This document shows positions 1-12,599 of a DNA stretch of 64,000 nt, in pieces. The number at the start of each line of letters is the position of its first letter. The first letter of the stretch is position 1. Origin of the DNA: Cryptomeria japonica (Eukaryota > Streptophyta > Pinopsida > Cupressales > Cupressaceae). The translations under genes and the position numbers were made by a program. The stretch spans positions 310,263,235 to 310,327,234 of the forward strand of contig NC_081405.1 of NCBI RefSeq assembly GCF_030272615.1. Direction: 5' to 3'. The notes beneath the pieces were generated by a model. It ran no database searches, was not told the origin of the DNA, and was given only the letters and a program-made list of their open reading frames with translations.

Positions 1-2300
1 TGCTAGAGTTCATGCATTGAATAAATAGAGACATTATCTTTGGTTAAAGGATTATTTTTATATATTGCTCATAAAGGTTTACAATATTTGAATAATCAAG
101 ATAAGTTGATGGACTTCCTAGTCACAAATTATGTTGAACGCATATTATGGTTACATATGGATACAAAAATATCCAATAAAAATTAGAATTATTTAGTTTG
201 ACATGTTTGTCATAGTAAAATGCATGAAAAATAAAAATAATTAATTTATATTTTTTTAATTTTAGATTATTTTATTTTCATTTCTACCTCTCAACTCCCA
301 CCCACTCTGAGTTTAACTAATCAAATGACTTTGTCTATCTCAATTATGTAATCGGTTAACTTCGTAATCATCTCTATTAATTCTTCTCATGAAATCTCCA
401 CCATTGATCGATATCAGATAACCTATAAAATAGTTGTATAATAATAAATAAGAAATAATATTATTAATTATGAAAGACTAAGAGTGTACCTACATAAAAT
501 CCACTTTTTTCTTAGCAAAAATGATAATAATGAATATAAAATAAAAATAGAATGATACGATAATATAATAATAATGTAATCTTAATAGATTTTAATAGAT
601 TTTTAGCTCTAATCAATACTTTTGTAGAAATATAATGGTATAATATTTTTATAAGTGAAATTGTTGATCGATAAAATTGCTTTTCTAAATACACCCTTAT
701 GGGAAACTCATTGATGGGGGACCTGCACGTATTCACTAAGTGACCTTTGAAATTTTAGAAGTTGCCTCTTCATATATGTGGGGTGAAAAGGGATAGAAGG
801 AATAACCGAAAGAAAAACTATACTATAGCAATATGCTGAGATAAGTTTAGAACTAAGGCACAAAGATAACTTCATAAACATGCTTTTCTAAGGCCCATTC
901 AACAATCTAAATGCCCAAAAATTTGAAAATGAAACATAGACAATAACTCATTTGACATAAAGCAATATATAACATTCATCCACTAGATAACAAGTTCATA
1001 AAAACATAGTTCAATCTGCAAAGTCTTATGACATATATTTATGAAGTCGTACATAATTACAAAGTTACACAAAAACAAGTCTTTATACAGAAGCACAATT
1101 ATCATAAAAGGGCAAAGGCACAATTTGACTAGAGTCTCCAATGAACAACTACAAATTAGAGGGGCAATTCTACTAGTCAATTGTCTATCTTCTTCCTTCT
1201 AATTTTCTGAACCCCTACAAAAGCAAAAAGCATCCCTTAAATAAATCCCAACCAACGACATGGTGGACAAAACAGAGAGAGGACTTAAAACCACAAGCAT
1301 AGTTAGCAGTGTTGTTAGCAATTGTGAAACGACTTCCCACAAGCTAAAATAGAAAAGATTCAACTTTTCATGCGACCACTATCAGGTCTCCTAATGGCGG
1401 ATCAAATTAAAGGAATCCGCAACTACAAACCACTAACGACCGAAAATTCATCTCCTCAAATCAGTAAACAACAACGTCGGTGGTTGCATTAATTCCAACG
1501 TGACATCAAGAGGGAGCATTTTGAGGATGCAATAAGAAGGCATAGAGTACCTCGCAAAGAACTTCCACGTGTTGTTGGTGAAAAACTTGCAAACACATAG
1601 GCTTGAAGACCCGGGCCCACCAAGACAGTGAAGAAACAGACTACCACATGTCAACATCGCTCGTCTTCCTGTCAAAGGGTGAAGAGAAGCTCGAATACTA
1701 CGAGCCATGCTGCCACATGGATGCGAGGAGGCAAAAAACTCTTCAGACAGAAAAGGACTAAAGCCCGAGAAAAACAAAAAAAATAATAACCTAACCCCTG
1801 AAAGGGTAAATGGAACTTGGAGTCTACAGAAATAATAAACAAATCCAAATACGATATTTTCGATATATTTTACTATTAATATTTAATTGTGAGTACTTTA
1901 GAAATTAATATTTTCGATATATTTTACAAACCCAAATACTATTAATATTTAATTGTGAGTACTTTAGAGATTAATATAAATTTATTGTTTAACTATCAAC
2001 TAGTCTATTGAGTAGGTAACCCATCTCGAACAAGCCGTCAAGACTCGAGTCACCGTAAAGTAAATGAGCCTTAAATGTCCACGAAACTTTAAAGCATATG
2101 GAAGGCCTATTTCGTCGGTTGTTAGTATGAATGATTGAATGATACCCATTTCTTTCTAATCTTAACATCTTTTACTCTGAAAATTAGGTTGGAATGTTCA
2201 AAATTCCACTTAGTGAACTGTCAAGAAACAGAGTGAAAAGACGAGCCGAAGCATCTACTCCCTTTTTTCTAGCGTATGCGTGACGGATCATTAGTCCACT
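1..2300. other. Upstream intergenic DNA, no recognisable gene
   Basis: This stretch is AT-rich and I find no coding region with a recognisable domain. A minus-strand open frame at 1448-1777 lies in a locally less AT-rich patch, but it has no motif I can name and is probably chance. The only clear structure is the tandem repeat near 1855-1977. Confidence 0.5.
1850..1977. repeat. Two-copy 66-bp tandem repeat
   Basis: The words TACTATTAATATTTAATTG and GAGTACTTTAGA occur from 1871 and again from 1937, a period of 66 bp. The flanking ATTTTCGATATATTTTAC block is also present twice. The copies differ by only a few bases, so this is a recent local duplication. Confidence 0.85.
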
Positions 2301-2406
2301 AGTTAGCGTGTTGACTCAGTCAATTACTCAGTTCAATCGCTATCTTGAGGGAGTCGGAAGTCAAGTCAATCCATATACCCTCTTTGCATTTAATTCCACG
2401 TCTAGT

Positions 2407-2413
2407 TATATAT
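2407..2413 (+). promoter_or_regulatory. Possible TATA box of the receptor-kinase gene
   Basis: TATATAT lies about 54 bp upstream of the chosen ATG at 2467, which would leave a short 5' leader. AT-rich DNA makes such words common, so this rests on position only. Confidence 0.25.
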
Positions 2414-2466
2414 TGTGTGTGTTGTTAGTAAGACCAAACCATATCATTTCATTTCATATACTTGTG

Positions 2467-5400
2467 ATGCATCGATCTATAATGAAGATCACAAGTTTAA
2501 CCTCGTTGCTTATTATTGGATTATGCATTTCCTGCACGCTCTCAAACCCAGATGGTAAGTTGTTGACAAATTGTTTTCATTCTAGATTAATACTAGTGAA
2601 AATTGGTGTGCAATTCTAAAACATAGATTCAACTTTGAATGCAGGATTTCTAAGCATTAACTGTGGCGTTTCAAAAAATTGGACGGACGTTGTAGGCATA
2701 GATTGGGTTACCGATTCTTCTTTCGTCAAAACAAGAAATGCTTCGAGTATGCCTTCATTGGGTTCTACTGATTGGGCCTACCAGTATCAGTCCGTGGCCT
2801 ATTTTACAAATCTGCATGTAAATAAATATTGTTATTTGATTCCCGTGACGTCTGGTACACTCTACCTGGTAAGGCTTCGGTTTTCTTATGGAGGATTTGA
2901 GGGTCTTCGTTTGGCAAGTGTCTTTGATGTATTTGTAGAGGGGATCAAGATGACCAAAATTGACTTAAGAAATTTACCAAAGCATTCTTTCCGTTATCGC
3001 GAGATCATCTTGGCTGCCAAAAGCAACAGTCTGAGTTTATGTCTTGCAAGAAACTCAGAGACAGAAGATGACAGATATGTTTTCATTTCTACCCTTGAGT
3101 TGAGGCCGCTAGAATATCCAATGTATAACTTGACTGATTTCAACAACGCTGCTTTAGTTATGCTCAGTCGTAGGGATTATGGCAGTTATAATGATTCAAA
3201 GTAAGTTCAGTAATAATTTTGTTTGAGGGTGAGTTTCAAATCTGTTTTCTATATTTTCTAATGTTCTAATCCAGTGATGGTGTGGTGGTATAGCTATCCC
3301 AACGATCCATTTGATCGCATTTGGAGGACTTTTATGCTGTCGTCAACGACCATAATCAGGCAGGATTCCTCTTTAGGTGATGGCTTATGGAACAAACCGC
3401 CTGTTTCTGTCTTACAGACTGCCATTACATCGAAAGTAGGTGAAGACCTAATAATTTCAGACCAGCTTGAATCTGCCCTTGACAACGTCTCTTGCTATTT
3501 TGCTCTTTACTTCTGCAACGTCAACAAGACAAGCCATTCCTCGAGACGCAGCTTCCAAGTCTTCATTAGTGATGTTCCAGTCACAGAATTGCTAGAATTC
3601 ACTTCATATGGGCAATGCATAGCCATCTATCGGATGTTATATTTCCCCACAATTAACTTTATGAACATAAAATTGAGTCCTGGAAAAGGATCAGACATGG
3701 GGCCATTTATAAATGCAGCTGAAGCGTATCAAAGGGTAGACAACAACAATATGACACACGCCGAAGACGGTAAGTTGCTCTATCTCATTTATTAAGCTCA
3801 AAAGTTGTCATGTTTAAAGAGCTTTTTTCTCTTCTTACAAGAAAAAAATAAATAAATTATTCACTTGTTTTTGAGTCAACATGGACTTGAGTTGTTGAAG
3901 GTTGGACAAGTTCTTTTTGTCTGACTTTGTTGGTCTCGGATTTGTTTCCATGTGTGTTTTTTTTTTCCTGTCAACGAACTTAGTCTCTTTCTTTGTTAAG
4001 AATCAGTGTCTTAATTAACCTGCATTTTAATCAAAAACATGACATGATTTCTTTGATTTCTTTTATAAAAGTACATAAACCAAAGTGTTAAATTTGTTGT
4101 TATGGAAACTCAATGTATAATTCATTGCAATTCACGGGCTCTTTAAAATCATTCTGTACAATTTCTAAACCATGTCTTATATATGTACAAATTGATTGAT
4201 ACAGTTCTTGCTATTCGGAAAATAGCAAATACATTGAATGTTCCAGATGATTGGACAGTGGGAGATCCATGTTTGCCAGCAGATTATCCGTTAACGGGTA
4301 TTCTCTGCAATGAAGATAATCCCCCACGAGTTATTATTGTGTAAATCACTTAAAACTCATAGTAATTCGTTTCATTGCATTTCAACAATAAAGATGCAAC
4401 TAAGTTCTAATCATAACATTTCAACTGTTTCCAGAAATTTGACAAACATGGGTCTCGCTGGTAACATCCCTTCAAGTTTAGCCAACTTATCAGCACTAAC
4501 TCAGTTGGTAAGACCTTGGCAGCCTACACTTGTCCTGTGGAGCTCCTAATTATATTATTTTTTAATGATTTATAATTTTTAAGAATTAAAGGCGACTGCT
4601 TTTTCCCTGTTGTTTGTTTAGCTGTTAGGAAACAACAATCTTATAGGTTCTGTTCCGGACCTCAGCCCATTGAAGAACCTTAAAATACTGTAAGGGATTC
4701 CATGACTCTCGGAGAAATTATTATTATTATGTATATGAAAGACAAACGATTTAGGTTTTGTGAATGTTGATCTCTAACCTCCTTTCTTGGTTTATTGAAG
4801 GCAATTACAAAACAATCAACTCACAGGAGATATTCCAAGCTCGTTAGAGAAGCTTACTCTATTGAAAGAACTGTACGTTTACTTATACTTCTATCTCTTC
4901 TCATAACATTTTGAAATATGGTGTGGTTTCTATTTAAAAAAACAAAACAATATAAGAGAATGGTCAGGTTTACCCAATGTAGTAGGTAAAGGGAATCTGT
5001 TTTCTTGTATATTCTTAATTAGAACCTTTTATTTTGTTTAGATTTTTGCAGAACAACAAATTAAATGGAGCAGTGCCACCTGGTTTAATTAAATCCGGTT
5101 TAAATTTTCGGTAGGAGAACATGGACCTTGTTTAATTCCTTGCCAAGAGATGTTATTGCCACCTTATATTTTAAAAAGGGAATTGTAGAAATATTTTGGA
5201 AAAAATTGACACCTTTATTTTCACTTTACCATGCAGATTTTCTCCTCAAAGCAATAATATTTCCCCTCAAAGTAGTTTCCATTTAGCTCCTCAGAGTAAC
5301 GTTCCAGGGGGCAGTAAAAATGACACAGCGAAAAGATGGATTTTAGGACTTTCTACCGGTTGTCCCGTCCTCTTGATTGCTGTGATTTCCATAATTTTAT

Positions 5401-7033
5401 GGAGATACAAACATAGACAACGATCACGTATCACAAATGGTCCTATCATGCAGCTTCAACATTCATGTTCAGGTGTTTCCGAAATTCCTAAAATGAATAT
5501 ATATATATATATTCGAAACCAAAAGATTTTATTTTAACCCTCTGTTTATTGTCAGAAAACTTTGTTCTAAAACTTATTGTAAACAGATGAAGATGGTCCA
5601 AATGAATATCATAAATTGGCGATCGAATTCACTGAGGAAGACATCAAAGTAGCTACAAATAATTATTCCACAGTAATTGGCAAGGGAGGATTTGGATCTG
5701 TATTTTACGGTAAACTTTCGGGATATGATGTTGCAGTCAAAATACTTTCATCTGATTCAAACCAAGGGAAACAAGAATTTCGAAATGAGGTTTGCCTTTT
5801 CCCACGAATGTCAAATATCAAACCTGTCATGAAATTATTTTCTAATTTTAATTTGAAAAAGCTCAGCCTAAATTCCTTATTTAACATAGGTTGTGCTCTT
5901 ATTGGCTACAGGTGACCCTCCTGTCAAGGATCTACCATAAGAATCTTGTAAATCTTGTTGGGTATTGCAGACAATCCATAGTAGCCTTGGTATACGAATA
6001 TATGCACGGTGGAACACTGAAGGATCATTTATATGGTATTCGTCTATTTTATTTAATTGTAAATAAAATTAAATGTATATAAATTTTGGTTTCAAAAGGC
6101 TTGATATTATATTTACAGGGAGAGCTAAACTGGAGAAACCACTTGATTGGCAAACTAGACTTAACATTTCACTCCAAGCAGCCCAAGGTAAAAAAATTTT
6201 GGTACTTTCGTTGCAATTTTGAAATATATTTCCTATAATAAAGTTTAGTATATATTAAATTTCTTTTATATTCTTTTCAGGTTTACTATACCTGCATCAA
6301 GGTTGTAGTCCTCCAATAATACACAGAGATATAAAGTGCACTAATATACTTTTGGATAGAAAAATGAATGCCAAGGTTGCTGATTTTGGTCTATCAAAAT
6401 TATTGGAAGACTCCAAGGGCTATACAACAACAAATGTGATGGGCACTATTGGCTATGTTGACCCTGAGTATTTTCATACTTTTACCAATTCTTTTACGTA
6501 TTTAATTCAACAATTTGACAAGTTTAACGTTAATGTCAGGTTACGAATACCGTATTAAAATTTGGGATTTGATACATGCAGATATTTTGGAACAAGAATG
6601 TTAAACGAGAAGAGTGATGTTTATAGTTTTGGTGTAGTTTTGTTGGAGATTATATCTGGAATATCACCCAAAGATGGAGTTGTCCAATTGGTAATTCCTG
6701 TTAATTTATAATTTTTTTGAAAATTTCATTAAGAAAAACGAATGCATAGTTCTTATCTTCTATATTTTACAGGCTAAAAACTTAATTTCATGTGGGAGAC
6801 TACAAGACCTGATGGATACTTCATTGGATGGGCTATACAGTTTAACGTCTGCCTGGAAAGTTGCAGAGATTGCCTTTAATTGTGTGGAACAAACACCAAC
6901 AAATAGACCCAAAATGAGTACAGTTGTAAAAGAGCTAGAAGAAGCAGTGGGACTTGTCTCTGAAGATGGCAATCAACTTGAACATGCTAGGAGCAAAATA
7001 TTAAATTCAAGTGAATTGCCCGAACCCAGATAG
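2467..7033 (+). CDS. Malectin-like/LRR receptor-like kinase (LRR-I type), 15 exons
   Basis: A plasma-membrane receptor kinase of the LRR-I subfamily (relatives include IOS1 and FRK1 of Arabidopsis). My exon model is 2467-2554, 2645-3200, 3294-3769, 4205-4340, 4435-4507, 4622-4689, 4801-4872, 5042-5110, 5237-5472, 5587-5789, 5912-6035, 6119-6187, 6281-6467, 6582-6690, 6773-7033. It sums to 2,727 nt (908 aa) with no internal stop. A signal peptide (about residues 6-28) is followed by a malectin-like domain (30-373), a Cys-containing cap (DPCLPADYP), four LRRs encoded one per exon (419-513) and a transmembrane helix (about 548-568). The kinase has the glycine loop GKGGFGSV (from 623), VAVK Lys643, HRDIK Asp740 (an RD kinase) and DFG Asp758. 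Exon 3 needs the acceptor at 3293; the better-looking AG at 3274 gives an immediate in-frame stop. The gene appears functional; its ligand cannot be told from sequence. Confidence 0.9.
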
Positions 7034-8550
7034 TTAGGAAATCTTATCTTCATGTAGGAAAGACGCGTGAAATCTAGGTCTACAGCTTTTAAGATTTCCG
7101 AAGTGATATGTTTTATATTTAATGATTATGGTTCGCCTTGAGAGTGACATTGTAAAACTTGATGAGTGGTTTAAATATCAATTAGTTTAAGAGTGTAGAA
7201 TGTATTTAGGGGTTTACGGATTTAAAAAAAACTGTGTCTCGGGGTTTTAAATAGATAAAACATAATGGATTGTAGATGTTCTAATAGGTTTATGTGTGAA
7301 GAACTTGAGAATTTTATTTTATCTATCTCTTGAGTCACATTATGGGCTCCTAGACTTGTTTTGGCTATTATATTATGTAGCATATTTTTCTTAGATCAAT
7401 TAGAAATCCAATCTATGATCATTGATTTGTTGTTGGGTTCTCTATATTAATCTATAAGCTCACTTATAAATAGTTCATCTATGGTCCAAGTGTGGTTCAT
7501 TTTCCAGCTCCATCTAATACAATTACAGTATGGATAATTTTTTGAACAATGATTATGTTAGATAGAAAAGACAATTGGACTAGGATTGTGTGTATAAGCA
7601 TCTAGTAAGTGACAAGTATAGGGATATGTGAAAACAAGGCTAGGGAGATAGGCCAAAATATGTGCAAATCAGTTATTTGTAGCTATAAAATGCATTAAGA
7701 AATTCCTCTAAATTAATGGGACATGCATCTAGAGTGCGTTTTTTACCATTACATTTCGGCCCTTATTCAATGTGTAAGTGAATATCTATGTAGGAATCAT
7801 ATTTTAATAAGTAAATAAAATTCTCAAACATGCATAAAGTAAATACAAGAAGTAGATTAAAAAACAATCCATAACGAATGATTTTTTTCTTGCATGCCTT
7901 TCCTCTTTCACACACACTCCCATTAATTTTTTTAAGATGTGATTAAAGATTAAATGAATAAATTTGAATAATAAGATATATTGAATAGGAAAATGAGAAT
8001 TTATTTATCATGTATGGCATCCTCTTTAATCAAATTACATCATTGAGCATAATTTTTGGAAACATGATCGTATATCCATTTTTTTTCTTTTTCTGGAAGA
8101 TCTTTATGTGATTGCTTAGATGTACCAATAATAATATATGAACATATAGTAATAGATTGGAATACAATGAACTATAAGATACTCTAAATCATAACCATTT
8201 GATACATGAATAAAACATAGTAAGGATATATCTACATACAATCATCCAAGCCTAAATATATAGTAATCATACAAAGAAGAGTATAATGTTTAAGAAATTT
8301 ATCAATGGTTAATACTATAATAAAAAATAAGTTCAACTTCCCTAGGATGGAAATGACAAAATGGTGGTGTCTCTCTTAATGGTTGAGACACCCATTAAGT
8401 TTAATAAATAATACTATGTGCATTCTACACACACAGGGTAGGGTTAATAGAATAAGTTTGATTAAGATAGTGTCAATGCACTTTCTATGGCTAATAATAC
8501 TCATGAAAAGTATAAATTTCCCAATGTTGCATTCATGAACATAAACACAA
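7034..8550. other. Intergenic AT-rich DNA downstream of the kinase
   Basis: I see no coding region, RNA gene or terminal repeat here. The first few hundred bases presumably hold the 3' UTR of the receptor kinase. The segment ends where similarity to the direct repeat at 17692 begins. Confidence 0.5.
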
Positions 8551-9436
8551 ATAGTAAAATCTATTGTCTTCCTCTATTAGAAATCAACAATTTCTATCAA
8601 TCTTAATGAATAATTTTAATCAAACCCTTGAGATTTGAATTTAAGTTGAAAGTAATATGAATTCATATTATTGGAAGGCTAGGTGAATAAGCCAAAAAAT
8701 GAGAGAAGTATGTTCCCTCATATAATCTAAATTATGTTAGGTACAGGGGAATTAATTTTAGGGTATTTCATGAAGGTATGCATTAGATGACTAGAAAATC
8801 TAAAAATAAATGATCAAATATTTTTATTAGTTCATTTAAAGTCATTAGAAAATATTGGCATAAAAAGAATTTAAAAGATTAAAATAAATAAAAATAGTTA
8901 ATTTGCTATTACCAAGGACATAGCTAGGCTCTTATCACATGATAATGGTTTTAATTCATTGTCATAAACCTATTTTCTTTATCCAATGGTTAAATTTTGT
9001 GAAGACTTGTAATTTTAAAAATTAATGAACTTTACAGTTAGGTGAATATAAGTGTTAAAAAATGAAGCTATAATAAGACATTCTTGACCACCTATGGTAA
9101 ATTTTGAGTAAATATGAAACATAGTTAAATTCTTCCAAAAGATTTGACAAGGCTCAATGCTCATCCTTAGGATGTATCAAGGCTCTTCAGAAGAAGACAT
9201 ATGAGAGCCTTTAGTCTTCGTGTACATTATTAGACATGGAATCAAGCTATAGTTTGAAATAGATATCTACAACCTTAGGTAAATGATCTATTAAATTAGG
9301 TGAAGGAAGAAACAATATTTTTCCAAGTTTGTTGTAAAATATGGAAATAATCAGTTAAGAATTAAAACAAAATATATCCACATGACCGCATTCATCATCC
9401 ATAATGGTCACTATGACTATACTGTACTCCCTTTTA

Positions 9437-9456
9437 GATGATTACTCCACTTATTT
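9437..9456. repeat. Target-site duplication (left) of the LINE-like insertion
   Basis: GATGATTACTCCACTTATTT matches 11314-11333 with two mismatches. The uninterrupted site is visible once in copy B at about 18581-18600, which confirms the insertion and its direction. Confidence 0.85.
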
Positions 9457-11313
9457 TTTATTAGGATAAACACATTTTGAGGGGACCAGAAACCTCATAC
9501 AACAGGTTTTGGAGGGACCTAAAACCCTCAATTTTTTCACGGATTCAAAACCAACAAAAAGATGTTGCAGGTAGATATAACAAAGCTAAATAGCAGCAAA
9601 GCCACATAAATACCTGAAGGATAAACTGTCAGCCACACACAAAAGATAGAAAATACAAACCAGGCTGGCAACAACACCAAATATAAACCACCTTGTAGAT
9701 CTGAGAAACAAAAAACGCGGGTTTATCTAGCACCCCCAGCCAAACATCAGGATTTTCCCAGGCTCCCCTAACCTATAACAGAGTCTCCATCTCACCAATA
9801 GAAAAACCTGATTCTAACCAAAAACACAAACTATCCAAACTGGGCCCTTGAAAACTGCCAACATCCAGTCTGTCCACGATAGAAGCAAAGCAACAAGGGA
9901 AATTCCAAGGGCCGTTAACCATGAGCGTGGGTTTTAAGAGGCTCCCATAACTTGAAATAGATTTCAAATGGCTGCCACAAGCAAGAACAGTGGGTTTTAT
10001 AAGGCTCCCACAACCATAAAGGTTTTTAACAAGGCACCCTTCTAATTGATAGGCAACCACATGCACATTGGAACCCAAGGGTTTTAAAAGGCACCCCAAA
10101 CCCTCAAGAGTCAGTTTTAAAAGGCTCCCACAACCAAACTGGAAGATGAAAACAACCATGCCACCGACAGCACCTCTGCAACCAAATAATTGATCACCGC
10201 CAACCTCCCCACAACACTTCCAGGCAAAATAAGTAGCATCCACCTCCATCTTAATAGGAGGCAGGTCACCTCCAGCCACATCCATCTTCCCATCCATAGA
10301 AGATGGGACCACCTCAAAAGGAAAAACTAGAGAGACCCCAGAATGCAGACAATGAAGCTCAACATACAGAACCAAGATAATAGAGCAGTGGGGAATAGAA
10401 AAAAACCCAACAAAAAGAGGCTTGAGGAGCAAAAGATTTGAACGTGAAGGATCATTATCTATCTTAAGAAAACACAACAGTTTTAAAAAGGTTCCCTTAA
10501 TCTCCCTCTAAAAAATGACAACCGGGGTTAACACAAATAACTCAAATACAATAAAAACCACCCCATGGGATTTTGAAATGATCCTCAAACCAGAAGCACT
10601 AGGTTTTAGCATGGATCCCAAAACCAAAACAAAACAAGAACAATGAAGCTTCTAGCCAAGCACAAGAGAGTATAGGGCAAGAAAAGAACCCAACAAGACT
10701 CCCATAGCAGAGGCAAGAGAAATCCATCTCCCACGATTAACAACTCCCCTAAACAAATCATAGGAAAATAGACCCAACCCATCTCCACCTCAATAAGAGA
10801 TGGACTCACCTCAAAAGACAAGGTCGCGATTAACCCATGAAAAAGAAAGAAGAGATTTTACACAGAGGAGAAACAAAGAGAGGGATCCACCAAAGTAGAG
10901 TAAAAAAGCCACAACCCTCCAAAAACCCTAACGATCTGCCCATCAAAGAAAAAGGGGGGCCAAAACAATGAGCTAAAGGGCCTCACAGGCACAAAGAACC
11001 ATCTCCCAAAATAGGGACACACACCCAAAACCCCACATCCACAAAACCCAATCACAGGGGCCTCTGCAATAGCAACCACCGACACCTAAACAACACTCCT
11101 TTTATACCTAGGTTCGAACCCAGGCAGAGGACAATAAAACTGCAACCAAGGGACACACAGCCCAGCAATACCATCCATAACCAGTCAAGCCTTTCCATCT
11201 ACTTCTTCCATAATCTCTGCATCATACGCCTCCTTAGAATCTCCCTCATCCTCTGAAACCCTAGTCCCTGCTCCACAACTGCTATTGTTTTCGCTCGTTG
11301 TCGCCATCTTGAT
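9457..11313 (-). mobile_element. Non-autonomous LINE-tailed insertion, 1.86 kb
   Basis: The segment is absent from copy B and bounded by 20-bp target duplications, as expected of target-primed reverse transcription. Its 3' end on the minus strand (plus 9457-9535) carries the tail GTGTTTATCCTAATAAAAA preceded by GGTTTTAGGTCCCTCC. This closely matches the tails of the LINE pieces ending at 27163 (+) and starting at 55126 (-). The 5' end on the minus strand starts a short frame (MATTSENNSSCGAG) that stops after about 40 codons. No endonuclease, RT or RNase H is visible. Internally the words TTTTAAAAGGCTCCC or close variants recur about eight times between 9930 and 10620. It is probably a deleted or chimeric LINE copied in trans. 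Confidence 0.75.
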
Positions 11314-11333
11314 GACGATTACTCCACTTGTTT
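11314..11333. repeat. Target-site duplication (right) of the LINE-like insertion
   Basis: GACGATTACTCCACTTGTTT is the partner of 9437-9456 and is closer to the empty site in copy B. Confidence 0.85.
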
Positions 11334-12565
11334 CTATCATGAACACGATGTATAATATCTTCTAGGAATGTCTAGAGAAATTTATTTTGATTTTCCTTAA
11401 TAATATTATGATTTAGTCAAATCATATGAAACAATACGATATAATCTAGTGTTGTAAGGAATAATACAACAAAAAATATAAAAAGCCTATCAAAATTTCT
11501 CTGTTTTTCCAAATAGAGGTGTGTTAATTGGTCCATAATATCTCTTGAAAATAAAATATAGTATGCTAAATAAATATCATTGCAATCATGGGTTTTCTTA
11601 CACCTCAAAATTTAACAAAGGCAAGACATTCCATATGGCCCTTGTGAGTTATTTATAGAGGTTTTTGTGAATGTAAAAAATTTATTTGCTAAGACTATAT
11701 TGAAATAGAAGGTGAAGATGTTTGATTGGACTATAAAGTGTGATGTAGAATTCCATAAATTATATAAACGATTCATCGCCACCCCTATCATCACAATCTG
11801 TGATCTAAATTGAATGATAGTTGTTTATATGAATTTATCTTTAGATGGATTAGGAGGGATCTTTGTACAAGATAGTTAAGTTTTGTCTTATGAGTTATAG
11901 AAACTCAAGTGGTATGAGATTTTCTTTCCACCAATATCTTAGATTTGGATTTTATTATTTTTTATTTAAATTTTTGATAGCACTAGCTATTAGTGAATAA
12001 TATTTAGCTAAACACATATCATAGAATTTGTATCTATATATTTAATTAGGTATGTATCAATGTAGAATTATAAAAAATGACTATAACTTATTTGTGACTT
12101 CAAGATATAAAATTCCTATTTAACAAAAAATAAAATCAAGTGATAAATGTATTGAATAGAGCTAATGCTTGATATTATTTTTACATCTATAATCTAATTC
12201 AATATGAAAAGTTAGAATAATATAAAAAGGACTCACTTTAGTCAAATATATATAATTTTACAACTGATAATCTTGAGAGACAAGATATTCCTTTTGATAT
12301 GGGTAACCATTCATGGTTTTAGGGAGGAATTTATATACCTATGCTGAAAATTTATATAATAAATAATGATGAAATCCCATACATTTCTCACATTTTACTC
12401 ATCCTATTGTGTATAAGATGTTACATAGACTAAAAAATATTTTTATTTGTGAAAAGCCGGTATTATGTATCTAATTTAGTTTTAGATGCCTATAATGTAA
12501 AAAAGGTAAGGTAGAAATTAGAAACACAAGTTTTCTATCTACCCATGCATTGTTCCTTGGCCTTG

Positions 12566-12588
12566 AATTGGAAACCCATTAGAAAGGA
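12566..12588. repeat. 23-bp copy of internal coding sequence at the repeat junction
   Basis: The 23 bases beginning TTGAATTGGAAACCCATTAG here are also found at about 15930-15952 inside the minus-strand ORF. They sit exactly where the first bases of the LTR-like copy A should be, so the junction was made by a rearrangement or template switch. Confidence 0.7.
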
Positions 12589-12599
12589 ACAATTTTTGC

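Larger units (their letters stand above)
8551..12565 (-). mobile_element. Direct repeat copy A (probable ~2.1-kb LTR), interrupted by a LINE-like insertion
   Basis: From ATAGTAAAATCTATTGTCT (8551) to CCTTGGCCTT (about 12565) this matches 17692-19822 in the same orientation at roughly 90% identity. After removing the insertion at 9457-11313 and one target duplication it is about 2.14 kb, against 2.13 kb for copy B. Two equal direct repeats around about 5.1 kb with ORFs on the minus strand suggest the LTRs of a minus-strand element, with A as the 3' LTR. The outermost bases that copy B has (a TGTTGGTAAC start on the minus strand) are missing here, replaced by internal sequence. An ordinary segmental duplication remains possible. 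Confidence 0.6.

Noticed and set aside
1448-1777. 109-codon minus-strand ORF
   Set aside because: No domain, no splice context and no repeat relationship; likely chance.
9773-10477. 234-codon minus-strand ORF
   Set aside because: Its Gly-Ser-Leu-Leu-Lys repeats come from DNA repeats in the LINE-like insertion; no domain and no start context.
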